Positions 33,772-45,289 of a DNA stretch of 64,000 nt are shown one piece after another (the stretch's first letter is position 1; each line of letters begins with the position of its first letter). Made by a program: the position numbers and the translations under genes. The DNA is from Megaustenia siamemsis (Eukaryota > Mollusca > Gastropoda > Stylommatophora > Ariophantidae), in assembly GCA_032433765.1 (NCBI GenBank), contig JAVIAB010000101.1:59579592-59643591 (forward strand), written 5' to 3'. Under the pieces are notes generated by a model. The model had not been told where the DNA came from and searched no databases. It saw nothing but the letters and a program-made list of their open reading frames with translations.

Positions 33772-34068
33772 TATCATCATCATCAAGTACCGAACCTGTT
33801 GACGTAGGTGATCATGTCTCTTCACAACTTTCGATCTCGACAGTTAATTATCAAATCTGTTTGTTGACCGTCTGCCAAGCCATTCTCTTTGGCTGTCTGG
33901 TATATTTTCTCTTTTCTTACCTCTTCTCTTCGTAATTTTCCCAGTTGTCACAATATATCCCAGCTATTCTCTTCATGGCCAAAAAATGAAGATTGTTTCT
34001 TCCTAATATTGGAAATTAGCTCTCTTTTTGCTTTGGCCTCTTTCAGAACGTTTTCATTGAACTTCTTA
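33772..34068 (-). mobile_element. LINE L-A fragment, C-terminus and 3' end
   Basis: The reverse strand reads NENVLKEAKAKRELISNIRKKQSSF, then GH, then a degenerate LEYIV block, and ends RDMITYVNRFGT before (GAT)n at about 33772-33785. It stops abruptly at about 34068, so it is heavily 5' truncated. Confidence 0.85.
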
Positions 34069-34254
34069 CAGGAGATATACGAAATAAAAACATTATTTAT
34101 TGGCAGGCCCAGGAACTGGTGCTGTGGAGTATTGCTTTAGAACAATACATATGATAAGCAATATGAGAAAAAAATAGTGTGCTAAAAATGTTACAAAATG
34201 AACATAAAATACAATTTGTATGGAATTAACAAAAATATGTTTGGATTTTAAAAA

Positions 34255-35828
34255 AAAATACAAAGTTGGAACAAGAGATACCATCATCTGTGTGAGTAGG
34301 TTAATACAAAGTTGGAACAAGAGATACCATCATCTGTGTGAGTAGGTTAATACAAAGTTGGAACAAGAGATACCATTATCTGTGTGAGTAGGTTAATACA
34401 AAGTTGGAACAAGAGATACCATCATCTGTGTGAGTAGGTTAATACAAAGTTGGAACAAGAGATACCATCATCTGTGTGAGTAGGTTAATACAAAGTTGGA
34501 ACAAGAGATACCATCATCTGTGTGAGTAGGTTAATACAAAGTTGGAACAAGAAATACCATCATCTGTGCGAGTAGGTTAATACAAAGTTGGAACAAGAGA
34601 AACCATCATCTGTGTGAGTAGGTTAATACAAAGTTGGAACAAGAGATACCATCATCTGTGTGAGTAGGTTAATACAAAGTTGGAACAAGAGATACCATCA
34701 TCTGTGTGAGTAGGTTAATACAAAGTTGGAACAAGAGATACCATCATCTGTGTGAATAGGTTAATACAAAGTTGGAACAAGAGATAACATCATCTGTGTG
34801 AGTAGGTTAATACAAAGTTGGAACAAGAGATACCATCATCTGTGTGAGTAGGTTAATACAAAGTTGGAACAAGAGATACCATCATCTGTGTGAGTAGGTT
34901 AATACAAAGTTGGAACAAGAGATACCATCATCTGTGCGAGTAGGTTAATACAAAGTTGGAACAAGAGATACCATCATCTGTGTGAGTAGGTTAATACAAA
35001 TTTGGAACAAGAGATACCATCATCTGTGTGAGTAGGTTAATACTAAGTTGGAACAAGAGATACCATCATCTGTGCGAGTAGGTTAATACAAGGTTGGAAC
35101 AAGAGATACCATCATCTGTGTGAGTAGGTTAATACAAAGTTGGAACAAGAGATACCATCATCTGTGTGAGTAGGTTAATACAAAGTTGGAACAAGAGATA
35201 CCATCATCTGTGTGAGTAGGTTAATACAAAGTTGGAACAAGAGATACCATCATCTGTGTGAGTAGGTTAATACAAAGTTGGAACAAGAGATACCATCATC
35301 TGTGTGAGTAGGTTAATACAAAGTTGGAACAAGAGATACCATCATCTGTGTGAGTAGGTTAATACAAAGTTGGAACAAGAGATACCATCATCTGTGTGAG
35401 TAGGTTAATACAAGGTTGGAACAAGAGATACCATCATCTGTGTGAGTAGGTTAATACAAAGTTGGAACAAGAGATACCATCATCTGTGCGAATAGGTTAA
35501 TACAAAGTTGGAACAAGAAATACCATCATCTGTGTGAGTAGATTAATACAAAGTTGGAACAAGAGATACCATCATCTGTGCGAGTAGGTTAATACAAAGT
35601 TGGAACAAGAGATACCATCATCTGTGTGAGTAGGTTAATACAAAGTTGGAACAAGAGATACCATCATCTGTGTGAATAGGTTAATACAATGTTGGAACAG
35701 GAGATACCATCATCTGTGTGAGTAGGTTAATACAAAGTTGGAACAAGAGATACCATCATCTGTTTGAGTAGGTTAATACAAAGTTGGAACAAGAGATACC
35801 ATCATCTGTGTGAGTAGGTTAATACAAA
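34255..35828. repeat. 46-bp satellite, about 34 copies
   Basis: Units of TTAATACAAAGTTGGAACAA + GAGATACCATCATCTGTGTG + AGTAGG repeat at exactly 46 bp (for example 34261, 34307). Divergence is very low; single-base variants such as GTGCG and GTGAATAGG recur in scattered units, indicating homogenisation. Array length in the assembly may be unreliable. Confidence 0.97.
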
Positions 35829-36624
35829 GAAAAGAAGTAAACAAACCATTTCATGCCTGATCCGTGTATTACATCAACGTTTTCACAGCCGACAACATAA
35901 AATGTGTAGAAAAACAATTTATGGAAGTAGAGATATAACATTAGAGAAAAGATGGACGACAGTTTATGTGTGCCGTTTCGTGAAAGTCAACAAAAAGACT
36001 CATAAACAAATGCAGATATAGAAGCTTGTGGAGAGACATAATCGCCTACCTCTTTATATTCAAGAGTTGATAATGAAACAAGACGTTATTTTTAACAAAC
36101 AGAAAGTCGTTCTTGAAAAAAAAAAATTTGGAGAAACACACCAAAAAAATAGGCAGAGAGAATCAAAGACATAAATGAACTGACAACTTCCAAATTCCAA
36201 TACGAGAAATTATCATTTAATAAAATAAAGAGACAAGGTGGGATCTCTATGGTAACCAACTATCGATGTGAAGATATCGCAAAACGATGATGATGAAAAT
36301 AATTGGATAACTTTATGAATGACCCTAACACCAGCAGTAATGTGCGTATAATGTGGTCTCCCTAAGAATGCTCTCAGAATAAAAAAAAAACTATTTCATT
36401 GCCATAAATTATAAGTCATTTAAGATACACTTCTAGTTTGCAAATAAACATCATAATTTATTACTTTATTTAAGCTGTGCTCTGAGTAATGATATAAGAG
36501 TCCCCGGGTCAGGACACAAATATTTCTACGAATCCAGAAGTGATCAGCGATACTAACAATTGGGATAAACAAATCTCGGTTGTGATGGTAATAGCCCTTT
36601 ATTATTCTTGTCTATTTTACTAAA
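35829..36624. other. No gene; possible LINE 3' debris
   Basis: AT-rich. AAGCTTGTGGAGAGACATAATCGCCTAC at 36021-36048 resembles the L-A 3' end (RDMIAY), and a GATGATGATGA run lies at 36288-36298. Otherwise nothing is recognisable. Confidence 0.4.
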
Positions 36625-36629
36625 CATAT

Positions 36630-36983
36630 GAACGGTCGACTTTGTTTACGTCCCTGGACATGTAGTAGTACGGGGAAATGAATGTGCGGGCAGGTTGGCT
36701 AGCTGTGATGTTGTTGAAGACGTGCGGACAGCATCAATGACCTCCGAGATGTGGGAAGGGCACGGGACTTCGACAGACATGAGTTGTAGTCACTCCTTCT
36801 TATTAAAGAGATTGGAGTTAAGATGGTCACAGCCAGAAAGAAACTTAATGGCCGAATAAGTGGACCAATCAACCAACACCGAACTGGAGTCGTCAGTCAC
36901 TGATCACAGTGGAACTTGCTGGTGAGAGGATCGTGTTCAAAGTGCACAATTATCCGCCAATAACTTAATAGTTCAACATTATT
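36630..36983 (+). mobile_element. LINE L-C fragment, RNase H end and C-terminus
   Basis: FVYVPGHVVVRGNECAGRLASC carries the RNase H His motif. It continues into degenerate equivalents of RDVGRARDFD, TARK and INQHRTGVVS, and a shortened end. More diverged than the copies at 24.2 and 33.0 kb, with small deletions. Confidence 0.8.
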
Positions 36984-37408
36984 CTTGTCGGTAGCATATT
37001 AAGATTATATTCTATTGAATGACCTCTTGAATCTTTCTACGAAGTACATTATTTTATGTATTATTTAGTTACCTTCATGGTGTTGCCCAAATTGTAATAT
37101 TCTACAGTTGTTTTTAGTTTCTGTAAGCATTTTTCACTGATATATGACGCTCATCACACAAAAAATGGTATCATATAATCACACAAATGTGCAGTCAGCA
37201 AAAAAAATACTGTCGAAAGACAAATAGTGAATTAGTGGCTTTGAACTCGTGGTTAGATACACAAACAATAAACAATGCAACTCCCATCAGTCGTATTATG
37301 TGAGACATTAAGACAGCACAGATGATAATCCCGAAAATGTAGACCATTAATGGATGCTTGCACAAAATGAAATGATGAAAACAGAAGGACAAAACCATGA
37401 GCGTAGGT
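36984..37408. other. No gene recognised
   Basis: AT-rich sequence without array, SINE or LINE signature. Confidence 0.45.
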
Positions 37409-37668
37409 AAAGTTCAAATCAAATATCAATAGATAAAGCAGATACAACAAAGACGATGTCGCTGGACAGGACACTCCCTGTTGAAGCCAACAGAGAATAT
37501 TGCACGACAGGGTATTTTTGGAATCTCCAGATGAATAGACACAGAGGAAGACTAAAATATTCTTGGAGAAGGCAGGTGGAAGCAGAGATGAAGAAAATGG
37601 GAAGACAGAATGAACTTTTAAAAAATTTTAAGAAAAATAACGAGTTAGAAAGTGGTCTACCTGTCTAA
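37409..37668 (+). mobile_element. LINE L-B fragment, C-terminus
   Basis: Reads DKADTTKTMSLDRTLPVEAN, then CTTGYFWNLQMNRHRGRLKY and SWRRQVEAEMKKMGR, then a Lys/Asn-rich end with a stop at 37668. Aligns with 25.9-26.15 kb and 50.4-50.64 kb. No RT core. Confidence 0.82.
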
Positions 37669-37699
37669 AACCCTCACTTCTACAACTAACCTCATCAAA

Positions 37700-37765
37700 A
37701 CATGACAGAACTTCTATCTATCTATAGTCATTTCGAGCCGAAGACGGCACATAGGACAGAACCAC
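37700..37765 (-). mobile_element. Possible LINE 3' terminal fragment with (GATA)n tail
   Basis: On the reverse strand, CCTATGTGCCGTCTTCGGCT (a GC-rich hairpin) is followed by CGAAATGACTATAGATAGATAG. This parallels the GGGCCGGCTACGGGTAGAAAGGTCAATAGATAGATAG end of the L-D copy. Confidence 0.45.
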
Positions 37766-37769
37766 AATC

Positions 37770-38156
37770 TCAAAAACAGAAACTTTGCATGCCAAAGTGG
37801 CACTTATTGCAGAGATCACTGCTTCTAAAGTCTATGGTTCTGTTTCCATAACAATGCTTTTTACAATGACAGTTTGTCAAGCCATCGATCAACCTCCTTA
37901 CTCGCCTCTTATGACATGCCTGGAAGGCCACAGTGTCAATATTGTTTACTTCCCACATAATGAGGTCCCGGTAACACACGGGAGACGTACTTACCACCTC
38001 TTTATTGTTCCACACTCCCGTAAGCTGGTAAGACATAGCAAGCTAGGGTTAAGCAATGAAGTATTTTACAAACATACGTGTATTACCTTTATTAAAACCA
38101 TTTTAACCACATACATACATAATGTAGTTTGCAATCTTAACACCACTGTGTATTGA
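37770..38156. other. Unidentified segment with overlapping open frames
   Basis: A plus-strand frame of 123 codons (37785-38156) and a minus-strand frame of 88 codons (38036-37770) overlap. I recognise no family in either. The minus-strand version contains Cys/His-rich NCHCKKHCYGN and CNKCHFG, but no matching domain pattern. It may be part of an unrecognised repeat. Confidence 0.25.
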
Positions 38157-38194
38157 TATATCTTTGCGTTTTTGTTGAAAAAAAAAACATGACA

Positions 38195-38425
38195 ATCACG
38201 AAGATACAAACTTCATTAGTTTATGCTTGCGCATATTAAAAGGATTGAAATACTAGTGGACAAAGTAGATATAACGAAGACGATGACTTTGGGTAAGACA
38301 CACCTAGAGGAAGCCAACTGAAAGTATTACACAACAGGTCCGTTTTTGGAATCTCCAAAGGAAAAGACAAAGACGAAGACTAAACTATTATTGGAGAAGG
38401 CAAGTGGAAAATAGAAATGGTCTTC
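38195..38425 (+). mobile_element. LINE L-B fragment
   Basis: Contains KTHLEEAN, YYTTG(P/R)FLESP and QRKRQRRRLNYYWRRQVEN, the same block as in the other L-B fragments, in shifting frames. Truncated before the VEDLC end. Confidence 0.72.
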
Positions 38426-38469
38426 ATGTTATAATTGTTCTTGTTAGCTTTAACATCACTGATCACCGT

Positions 38470-38640
38470 GCTAAGCTATAGGTGTGAACATCAGTATCAG
38501 ATCTCATTACCCAAAGGTCAAGGCAGGGTAACGCCCGGAAGAAACCACGAATTCATTTTTCTCATTTTTGATAAATCACCACGGTCTGTGTGGGCTTTGA
38601 ACCCAAGTCTAACCTAGAGGTTGAAGTGGTATCCATGTAC
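38470..38640 (-). mobile_element. SINE-5 copy a (tRNA-like head)
   Basis: The reverse strand starts with an A-box-like GATACCACTTCAACCTCTAGG and a box B TTGGGTTCAAAGCCCA. It is followed by a body with GTGGTGATTTATC and GGGCGTTACCCTGCCTTGACC. A second copy lies about 500 bp downstream. Confidence 0.6.
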
Positions 38641-38994
38641 TACCCAATTATAATGTGTCATTTCAATATAATCGGATACAAAATAAAAGCTGTCGAAAAG
38701 TAGACATGGGATTATATTTTACATTATTTGCTGTTTGCATCATTATCATTGTATAACGGACGAACCCATAGGTGATTCAATATTCTGGACAAAATTAAAA
38801 GATAATCCTGGCCCGTGTACACGAACTCCATGGCACGGCCTGGAATCAAAGGTGTGAGTAGACACCTTGCTCATAATTTTGTCCGGACAGCGGCAATATT
38901 TATGGCCTACTCTTTTCGATTTTAACTGCAAAGTAATCTTTAACGTGTGCAAATGCACACGAGACTTTCCTTTTATTGTCACTATCTGAGAGAG

Positions 38995-39122
38995 CTAGAC
39001 ATTGGACCTCACTACCCAGGAGATCAGGGGAGGTTGACGTCATAAATAAACCAGGGATTAATTAACATTTCCTATTTAAAAAATAAACCACTTCTGGTAG
39101 GCTTTGAACTCGGATCATTTAC
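38995..39122 (-). mobile_element. SINE-5 copy b, truncated at an array
   Basis: Shares TACCCAGGAGATCAGGGGAGGTTGACGTCATAA and CCACTTCTGGTAGGCTTTGAACTC-type sequence with copy a (differences throughout). The tRNA-like head is cut off where the 35-bp array starts, at about 39115. Confidence 0.6.
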
Positions 39123-40630
39123 ATAATTCTAAGAAATCTATATCTGCAATCCTTTACATAATTCTAAGAAATCTATATCTGCAATCCTTTACATAATTCT
39201 AAGAAATCTATATCTGCAATCCTTTACATAATTCTAAGAATTCTATATCTGCAATCCTTTACATAGTTCTAAGAAATATATATCTGCAATCATTTACATA
39301 ATTCTAAGAAATCTATATCTGCAATCCTTTACATAATTCTAAGAAATGTATATCTGCAATCCTTCACATAATTCTAAGAAAGCTATATCAACAATCCTTT
39401 ACAGAATTCTAAGAAATCTATATCTACAATCCTTTACAGAATTCTAAGAAATCAAATATATCTACAATCATTTACAGAATTCTAAGAAAGCTATATCTAC
39501 AATCCTTTACAGAATTGTAAGAAAGCTATATCTACAATCCTTTACATGCTTCTAAGAGAGCTATATCTACAATCCTTAAAGAATTCTAAGAAATATATAT
39601 CTACAATCCTTTACATAATTCTAAGAAAGCTATATCTACAATCCTTTATATAATTCTAAGAAATCTATATCTACAATCCTTTACAGAATTCTAAGAAAGC
39701 TATATTTAAAATCATTTACAGAATTCTAAGAAAGCTATATCTACAATCCTTTACAGAATTATAAGAAAGCTATATCTACAATCATTTACAAAATTCTAAG
39801 AACGCTATATCTACAATCCTTAAAGAATTCTAAGAAATCTATATCTACACTCATTTACATAATTGTAAGAAAGCTATATCTACAATACTTTACATATTTC
39901 TAAGAAAGCTATATCTACAATCCTTCACAAAATTCTAAGAAAGAATAGCTTCTAAGAAAGCTATATCAACAATCCTTTACAGAATTATAAGAAAGCTATA
40001 TCTGCAATCCTTAAAGAATTCTAAGAAAGCTATATCTACAATCCTTTACATAATTCTAAGAAAGCTGTGTCTACAATCCTTTAAAGAATTCTAAGAAAGC
40101 TATATCTGCAATCATTTACAGAATTCTAAGCAAGCTATATCTACAATCCTTTACATAATTCTAAGAAAGCTATATCTACAATCCTTCACAAAATTCTAAG
40201 AAAGCTATATCTACAATCCTTTACATAATTCAAAGAAAGCTATATCTACAATCCTTTACAGAATTCTAAGAAAGCTGTATCTACAATCATTTACATAAAT
40301 CAAATAAAGATATATCTACAATCATTAACAGACTTTAATGAAAGATATGTCTACAATCCTTTACAGAATTCTAAGAAAGCTACATCAACAATCCTTTACA
40401 GAATTCTAAGAAAGCTAAATCTACAATCCTTTTACAAATTTCTAAGAAAGCTATATCTACAATCCTTAAAGAATTCTAAGAAAGCTATATCTACAATCCT
40501 TTACAGAATTTTAAGAAAGCTATATCTACAATCATTTACATAATTTTAAGAAAGCTGTATCTACAATCCTTTACAGAATTCTAAGAAAGCTATATCTACA
40601 ATCTTTTACAGAATTTTAAGAAAGCTATAT
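39115..40630. repeat. 35-bp degenerate satellite, about 43 copies
   Basis: Units resemble TTTACATAATTCTAAGAAATCTATATCTGCAATCC. The left end is the more homogeneous part (exact 35-bp spacing at 39121 and 39156). The middle and right carry AAGCTATATCTACAATCC variants and many small indels. Confidence 0.95.
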
Positions 40631-40970
40631 TAAAGTAATAATTAAGATAATAATATAAGGTAAAAGAAGAGCAGGTGGGAAGAGAGACGTGCCTGCTACA
40701 CAGGTGCGTAAACAAAACGCCTTGTGCAATGGATGAGGTAGTAGTACAATACACTAGCCCGAGAGAAACATACCAGGATGCAAATAAACGATCAGAGGAG
40801 GGAGGAAGGGAGGGAGAAGGGTCATAGTTAATGGCCTAATGAAGGAACTGGAACACTGAAGGAAGATAATCCAGGTGGAGATAACTAGCGAAATTGTTGA
40901 GATAAGGTCAGGAAAGGAGCTGTAGACAAGTAGCTAATGAGCACTGGAGAAATAGTGAACCAGAGGCAAT
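40631..40970. other. Purine-rich sequence, no gene
   Basis: GA-rich on the plus strand (for example GGAGGGAGGAAGGGAGGGAGAAGG near 40796-40820), leading into the purine-rich array to the right. Confidence 0.5.
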
Positions 40971-41625
40971 GTGGAGAACTGGGAGTAGATAAAGAGAGGT
41001 GGTGAACTGGGAGTAGATACAGAGAGGTAGTGAACTGGAGTAGATAAAGAGAGGTAGTGAACTGGAGTAGATAAAGAGAGGTGGTGAACTGGGAGTAGAT
41101 AAAGAGAGGTAGTGAACTGGAGTAGATAAAGAGAGGTAGTGAACTGGAGTAGATAAAGAGAGGTGGTGAACTGGGAGTAGATAAAGAGAGGTTGTGAACT
41201 GGGAGTAGATAAAGAGAGGTGGTGAACTGGGAGCAGATAAAGAGAGGTGGTGAACTGGGAGTAGATAAAGAGAGGTAGTGAACTGGAGTAGATAAAGAGA
41301 GGTAGTGAAATGGAGTAGATAAACGAAAGGTGGTGAACTGGAAGTAGATAAAGAGAGGTGGTGAACTGGGATTAGATAAAGAGAGGTAGTGAACTGGGAG
41401 TAGATAAAGAGAGGTGGTGAAATGGAGTAGATAAAGGAGGTAGTGAAATGGAGTAGATAAAGAGAGAGGTTGTGAATTGGGAGTAGATAAAGAGAGGTGG
41501 TGAACTGGGAGTAGATAAAAAAAAAGGTGGTGAACTGGGATTAGATAAAGAGAGGTGGTGAACAGGGAGTAGATAAAGAGAGGTGGTGAACAGGGAGTAG
41601 ATAAAGAGAGGTGGTATACTAAGAA
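40970..41625. repeat. 27/28-bp purine-rich minisatellite, about 23 copies
   Basis: GAACTGGGAGTAGATAAAGA + GAGGTGGT (28 bp) alternates with a 27-bp form lacking one G. The plus strand is almost pure purine. Some units carry extra A's or lose GA, so the array is moderately diverged. Confidence 0.95.
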
Positions 41626-41990
41626 TGGAGATACTAGAGGTGGATGAATAGAGAAGTAGATAAATAGAGAGGGGTGTTAACTTGGGGATTAACTTAACTA
41701 TGGTAAAGGAGAAGTGCTAAACTAGAAATAGGGAGAGCAAAGAAATTGTGCAACGGAAGTGGAGATATGGAGACGGGTTTTTTTCTTATGTTGATATACA
41801 CTCTAAGGTATGGTGACAGTTTTACAAAAAAAGGAACACGATAAAATGTTGACGTTTCGGTCTGCGGTCTTCTTCAGAAGACGGGGACAACGACAACAAA
41901 CGGAGGGGCACAAATATCTATAGATACATGTCGGATGATAATGTTAGGGCACTTCAATTAGTTGCATGTTTCCTAAATAGCGGTGTATAT
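41626..41990. other. Degenerate repeat edge and a possible retroelement terminus
   Basis: Diverged continuation of the purine-rich array to about 41790. Then a segment containing GACGTTTCGGTCTGCGGTCT and TCTTCAGAAGACGGGGAC (41850-41890). The reverse strand of this segment holds CTGAAGA ... GAAAC, reminiscent of Penelope-like element termini. Confidence 0.4.
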
Positions 41991-42350
41991 ATAATAGTTA
42001 CATGGTGTTACCTTAATTGGCCTCATCAATGCATAGTTATATATGCTTACCTTGATGGACTCACTTGGATATAGTTAGTTGTAGCTATCTTGCTGCTACT
42101 CACTTGTAATTAAGTATCTGTGGCTACTTCGATTCGAGTGCCTTGTATACCATTACCTTGATGGGGCTCATTTGTATATAGTTATCTGTTATTACATTGA
42201 TGGAACACACATGTATACAGTAACCGTGCTTACCGTGTTGGTACTGACTTGTTAAATGTGGTTATTTTCATGGGACTGACTTGTATTTATGTACCTTTGG
42301 TTACCCAGATAGAATACACTTGCATACAGTAGCCGTGTTTAAACTTGATA
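41990..42350. repeat. Old degenerate tandem repeat of about 40 bp
   Basis: Recurring CACTTGTATATAGTTA(C/T)CTGTG and TACCTTGATGG(G/A)(A)CTCA at about 40-bp spacing (for example 42062, 42101, 42141). One further unit lies at 42905-42960, after the R430 copy. Confidence 0.7.
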
Positions 42351-42473
42351 GTTTTCCGATGGATAATCCGACGACTAACTGTGTTTCATATGTTCGGATC
42401 TGGAGGCAAAAACGTTGGCCTAACAGCACATGCACTATACACTAAAAAATATGACGATCATCACTTTTAGGAG

Positions 42474-42905
42474 GACGTGAACTTCCGATCAATATGGTGG
42501 ATAGGCTGCAGGAACCGTTTACGGCTATGTCTGAAAGTATTCCTTGTTGCAGTCTCCTCATATTCCAAGTCCGGCTTGTTGCAGGTGCTACTGAGTTAAG
42601 TGCTCTGTTCAAACAGTGAGCTGTGTGCTTCATCCGTTTTGATTGTGTTTCGATATTCCGATTGTTCACGATGAATGATGATATCGCATGACAGGGAACA
42701 GTTGGCTGTGTTCACTTTCTGTGCGGTTTCGCCTTATGTCTTTTGGCATGTGCTGACATTGCTATGATGGGGTCTGCAGCTACCTTTCTTTGTTTGAGAG
42801 ATGAAATAGTAATTCGGCTGATTCCACTGGCACGGGCTGATGAGTAATTATGGATTTTAATTCGTTTGCAGTGACAGCCGTCCATTACCATAACCTTTAT
42901 GGGAC
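42474..42905 (+). mobile_element. R430 repeat copy, longest plus-strand copy
   Basis: Begins near AACTTCCGATCAATATGGTGG and continues through TTGTTGCAGTCTCCTCATAT, GCTACTGAGTTAAGTGCTCTG, CCGTTTTGATTGTGTTTCGA and TATGATGGGGTCTGCAGCTA to CCATTACCATAACC. It defines the family together with the minus-strand copy at 52020-52452. Confidence 0.88.
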
Positions 42906-42959
42906 TACGTGTATATAGTTACCTGTGGTTACCATGATGATCTGCATCATTTATAACGT

Positions 42960-43992
42960 GAGACTACGTTAGTTCTTTGACGGAATATGTTCCTATTGAC
43001 ATTTTAAAATCAAGTCTTTTTGTACCCAATAAAAGGTACCTAATGGTATAGTACGCTGCAGAAATAAGAAATATTTTTGAAAAGTATAAAACGCAAAAAT
43101 TTCAGAAACATGACCTCTAAATAGAAAAAGCAGAGAATAAAACTTAAGCGATTGAAATGTGAATTTACTGAAGAAAGAAATGAACTTGGTGGACAAATAC
43201 ATCAATGTTGAAACATAAAATATGACGTCATCCAAACAGGACCAGTGATTTTTTTTTTACGCATATACTTAATAGCTTACTAAAGTACTTGTATAAACAT
43301 AAGGTAAACGAGGTTGAAGCCAAGTTAATAGTTGGACATGAGAGTTATGACATCATGTACCATCATGGGTATAAAGACGCTCCCTAGTAGCCGACCATGG
43401 TACGGAGACTGTTCAACATGATGGTGAAGTCATTCACAGTTTATGGGTTTGTATTTGCCATTAACGTAATGGACTCAATAAACGTTATAAACGTAACTTA
43501 CAGATACAATTACTTACTATATTTGTTGTAGCTGTGCCATCGGCTTCCACAATCTAGGAAAAAATATAAATTTATTTCTCATAGAATTACAGTTATGGAT
43601 ATATTAATACTTAGTAATTGTTATATTACTGTTACGTTACATTTTAGCCATTTATTAATTCCAATTGTATCATGATACATACCATGACGGTGTATTTATT
43701 TTCATGATTCTTAGTAATTCATCGCTGGGTAAATAAAACGATAGTGTGTTTCAGTTCTAGTTAAAACTTTGCAGATACACAGAAGTTAATCGAGATAAAA
43801 GAAGAAACACGGGAAGCAACCACACATATGCGTAGTAAATTGAAAAAAAAATAATAAAGGGGAACTAAATATAGATATAAGAATGTAGGACATAATCAAA
43901 GCAGCAAAACAAAACAGGAAGTCAAAATGGGATTGGATTAACAGTTATCTTCAGTTAAGTTAGTGAATGTGCCTGATGCTCTAGGGCAACAG
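42960..43992. other. No gene recognised
   Basis: AT-rich unique-looking sequence. The longest frames (about 80 codons) lack any recognisable motif. Confidence 0.45.
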
Positions 43993-44300
43993 TATGGTTA
44001 TGGTTATAGAAGGTCCCGGTATCACTGCCAAGAAATTAAAATCCATAATTGCTCAACCGCCCATGCCAGTGGAATCAGTCGAATTAGTATATCATCATGA
44101 TCTCCAATTCAGGGAAAGGTAGCTACAGTCCTCACCATAGCAGTCTCAGTACACGCCAAAAGACACAAGGCGAAAAAAACACAGAAAGTGAACACAGCCA
44201 TCTGTTCCCCTTCTTACGATTTCATCATTCATCGTAAGTAATCAGAACATCGAAACACAATCAAAGCGGATGAAAGTCACAGCTCACGGACATTGAACGA
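43993..44300 (-). mobile_element. R430 repeat copy
   Basis: The plus strand shows TATGGTTATAGAAGGTCCCGGTATCACTG, TAAAATCCATAATTGCTCAA and TCAAAGCGGATGAAAGTCACAGCTCACGG, the reverse complement of the family as oriented at 42.5 kb. Its 5' end is shorter than the longest copies. Confidence 0.88.
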
Positions 44301-44977
44301 AACAGTATGAGCAACAAGATAATACATGATGACCGTAGAAAAAACACAATAAATAACGCCCGATTTTGAACACACGCATAGACAACATGCTAAAATGTGT
44401 CCGCATGATACAACAGAAAGAATAAAATATGACTCCGCGAGTCGTCAACAAACACTAGGCCTATACTGGACCAAATCGTTTGCCATAAAAGAGATTAGTT
44501 AATAATATATATGTGAGACTGGAAAGGATAACAACCAAAAAGGCCAAAAGAAGAAATCGGAATGCGGATTATATAATAATTAACACCATGAAAGACACGT
44601 GAATTAAGAAAAAAAGAATTGTGCATTGTCTTTTGTATGAGTCCAGATAAAGGTAAGAATGACTTGTAGAAATAAACACACCGGCATATTTAACGACCTT
44701 TCAATTTCGTCGTATCGCTATATTGTTTGAGCAATGCTTCGCAATCTGTCGTTTGAATTCGGTATATCGAGATCGATTATGAGCTTTCATGCTAGTTTTA
44801 TCACGATAATGTGGGAGCTTTCATATTCGTCATATCGCGATGTATTGTGTGCTTTCATGTTCGCTATATAGCAATAGTTAAGGAGCTTCACATCATAATG
44901 TGTTTACGTACATTCAAAATTGTGATTTAATTTCAGTGACTATTGTTTTCTTTTAGCTATAATCTAAACCAAATGTC
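44301..44977. other. No gene recognised
   Basis: Short internal similarity among GAGCTTTCATxxTCGTxATATCGCGAT-like phrases at 44690-44890 suggests a very old tandem repeat. Otherwise featureless. Confidence 0.4.
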
Positions 44978-45210
44978 GGGGCTGCGATAGCACAGTGGTT
45001 AGTGTACTGGGCTGGACAACAAGCCAGGTGTGATCATTATCGACAGTTCACCCCGCCTTATATGGTACCAAATTATTTTCTGAGAACGTAAAGCAGCACG
45101 GGCGTAATTTTGACCACGTTGCTAAAAAAATAAAATGCCGAAGGTCTATACAATTATTGGCACTAATATCGGAATGTATATACGCCGCGTGACGTGCCGG
45201 TGCTCTATAT
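44978..45210 (+). mobile_element. SINE-1 copy d, diverged
   Basis: The head GGCTGCGATAGCACAGTGGT and the central CAGCACGGGCGTAAT are clear. Box B is degraded. The tail is TATACGCCGCGTGACG. Older than copies e and f. Confidence 0.85.
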
Positions 45211-45289
45211 GTTTTTCTTTTGTTTTCTGTTGTTGTTTTTACATTTACCATATATACTTTATCATTATCAGGTTGCATGTCCTTTGTAG

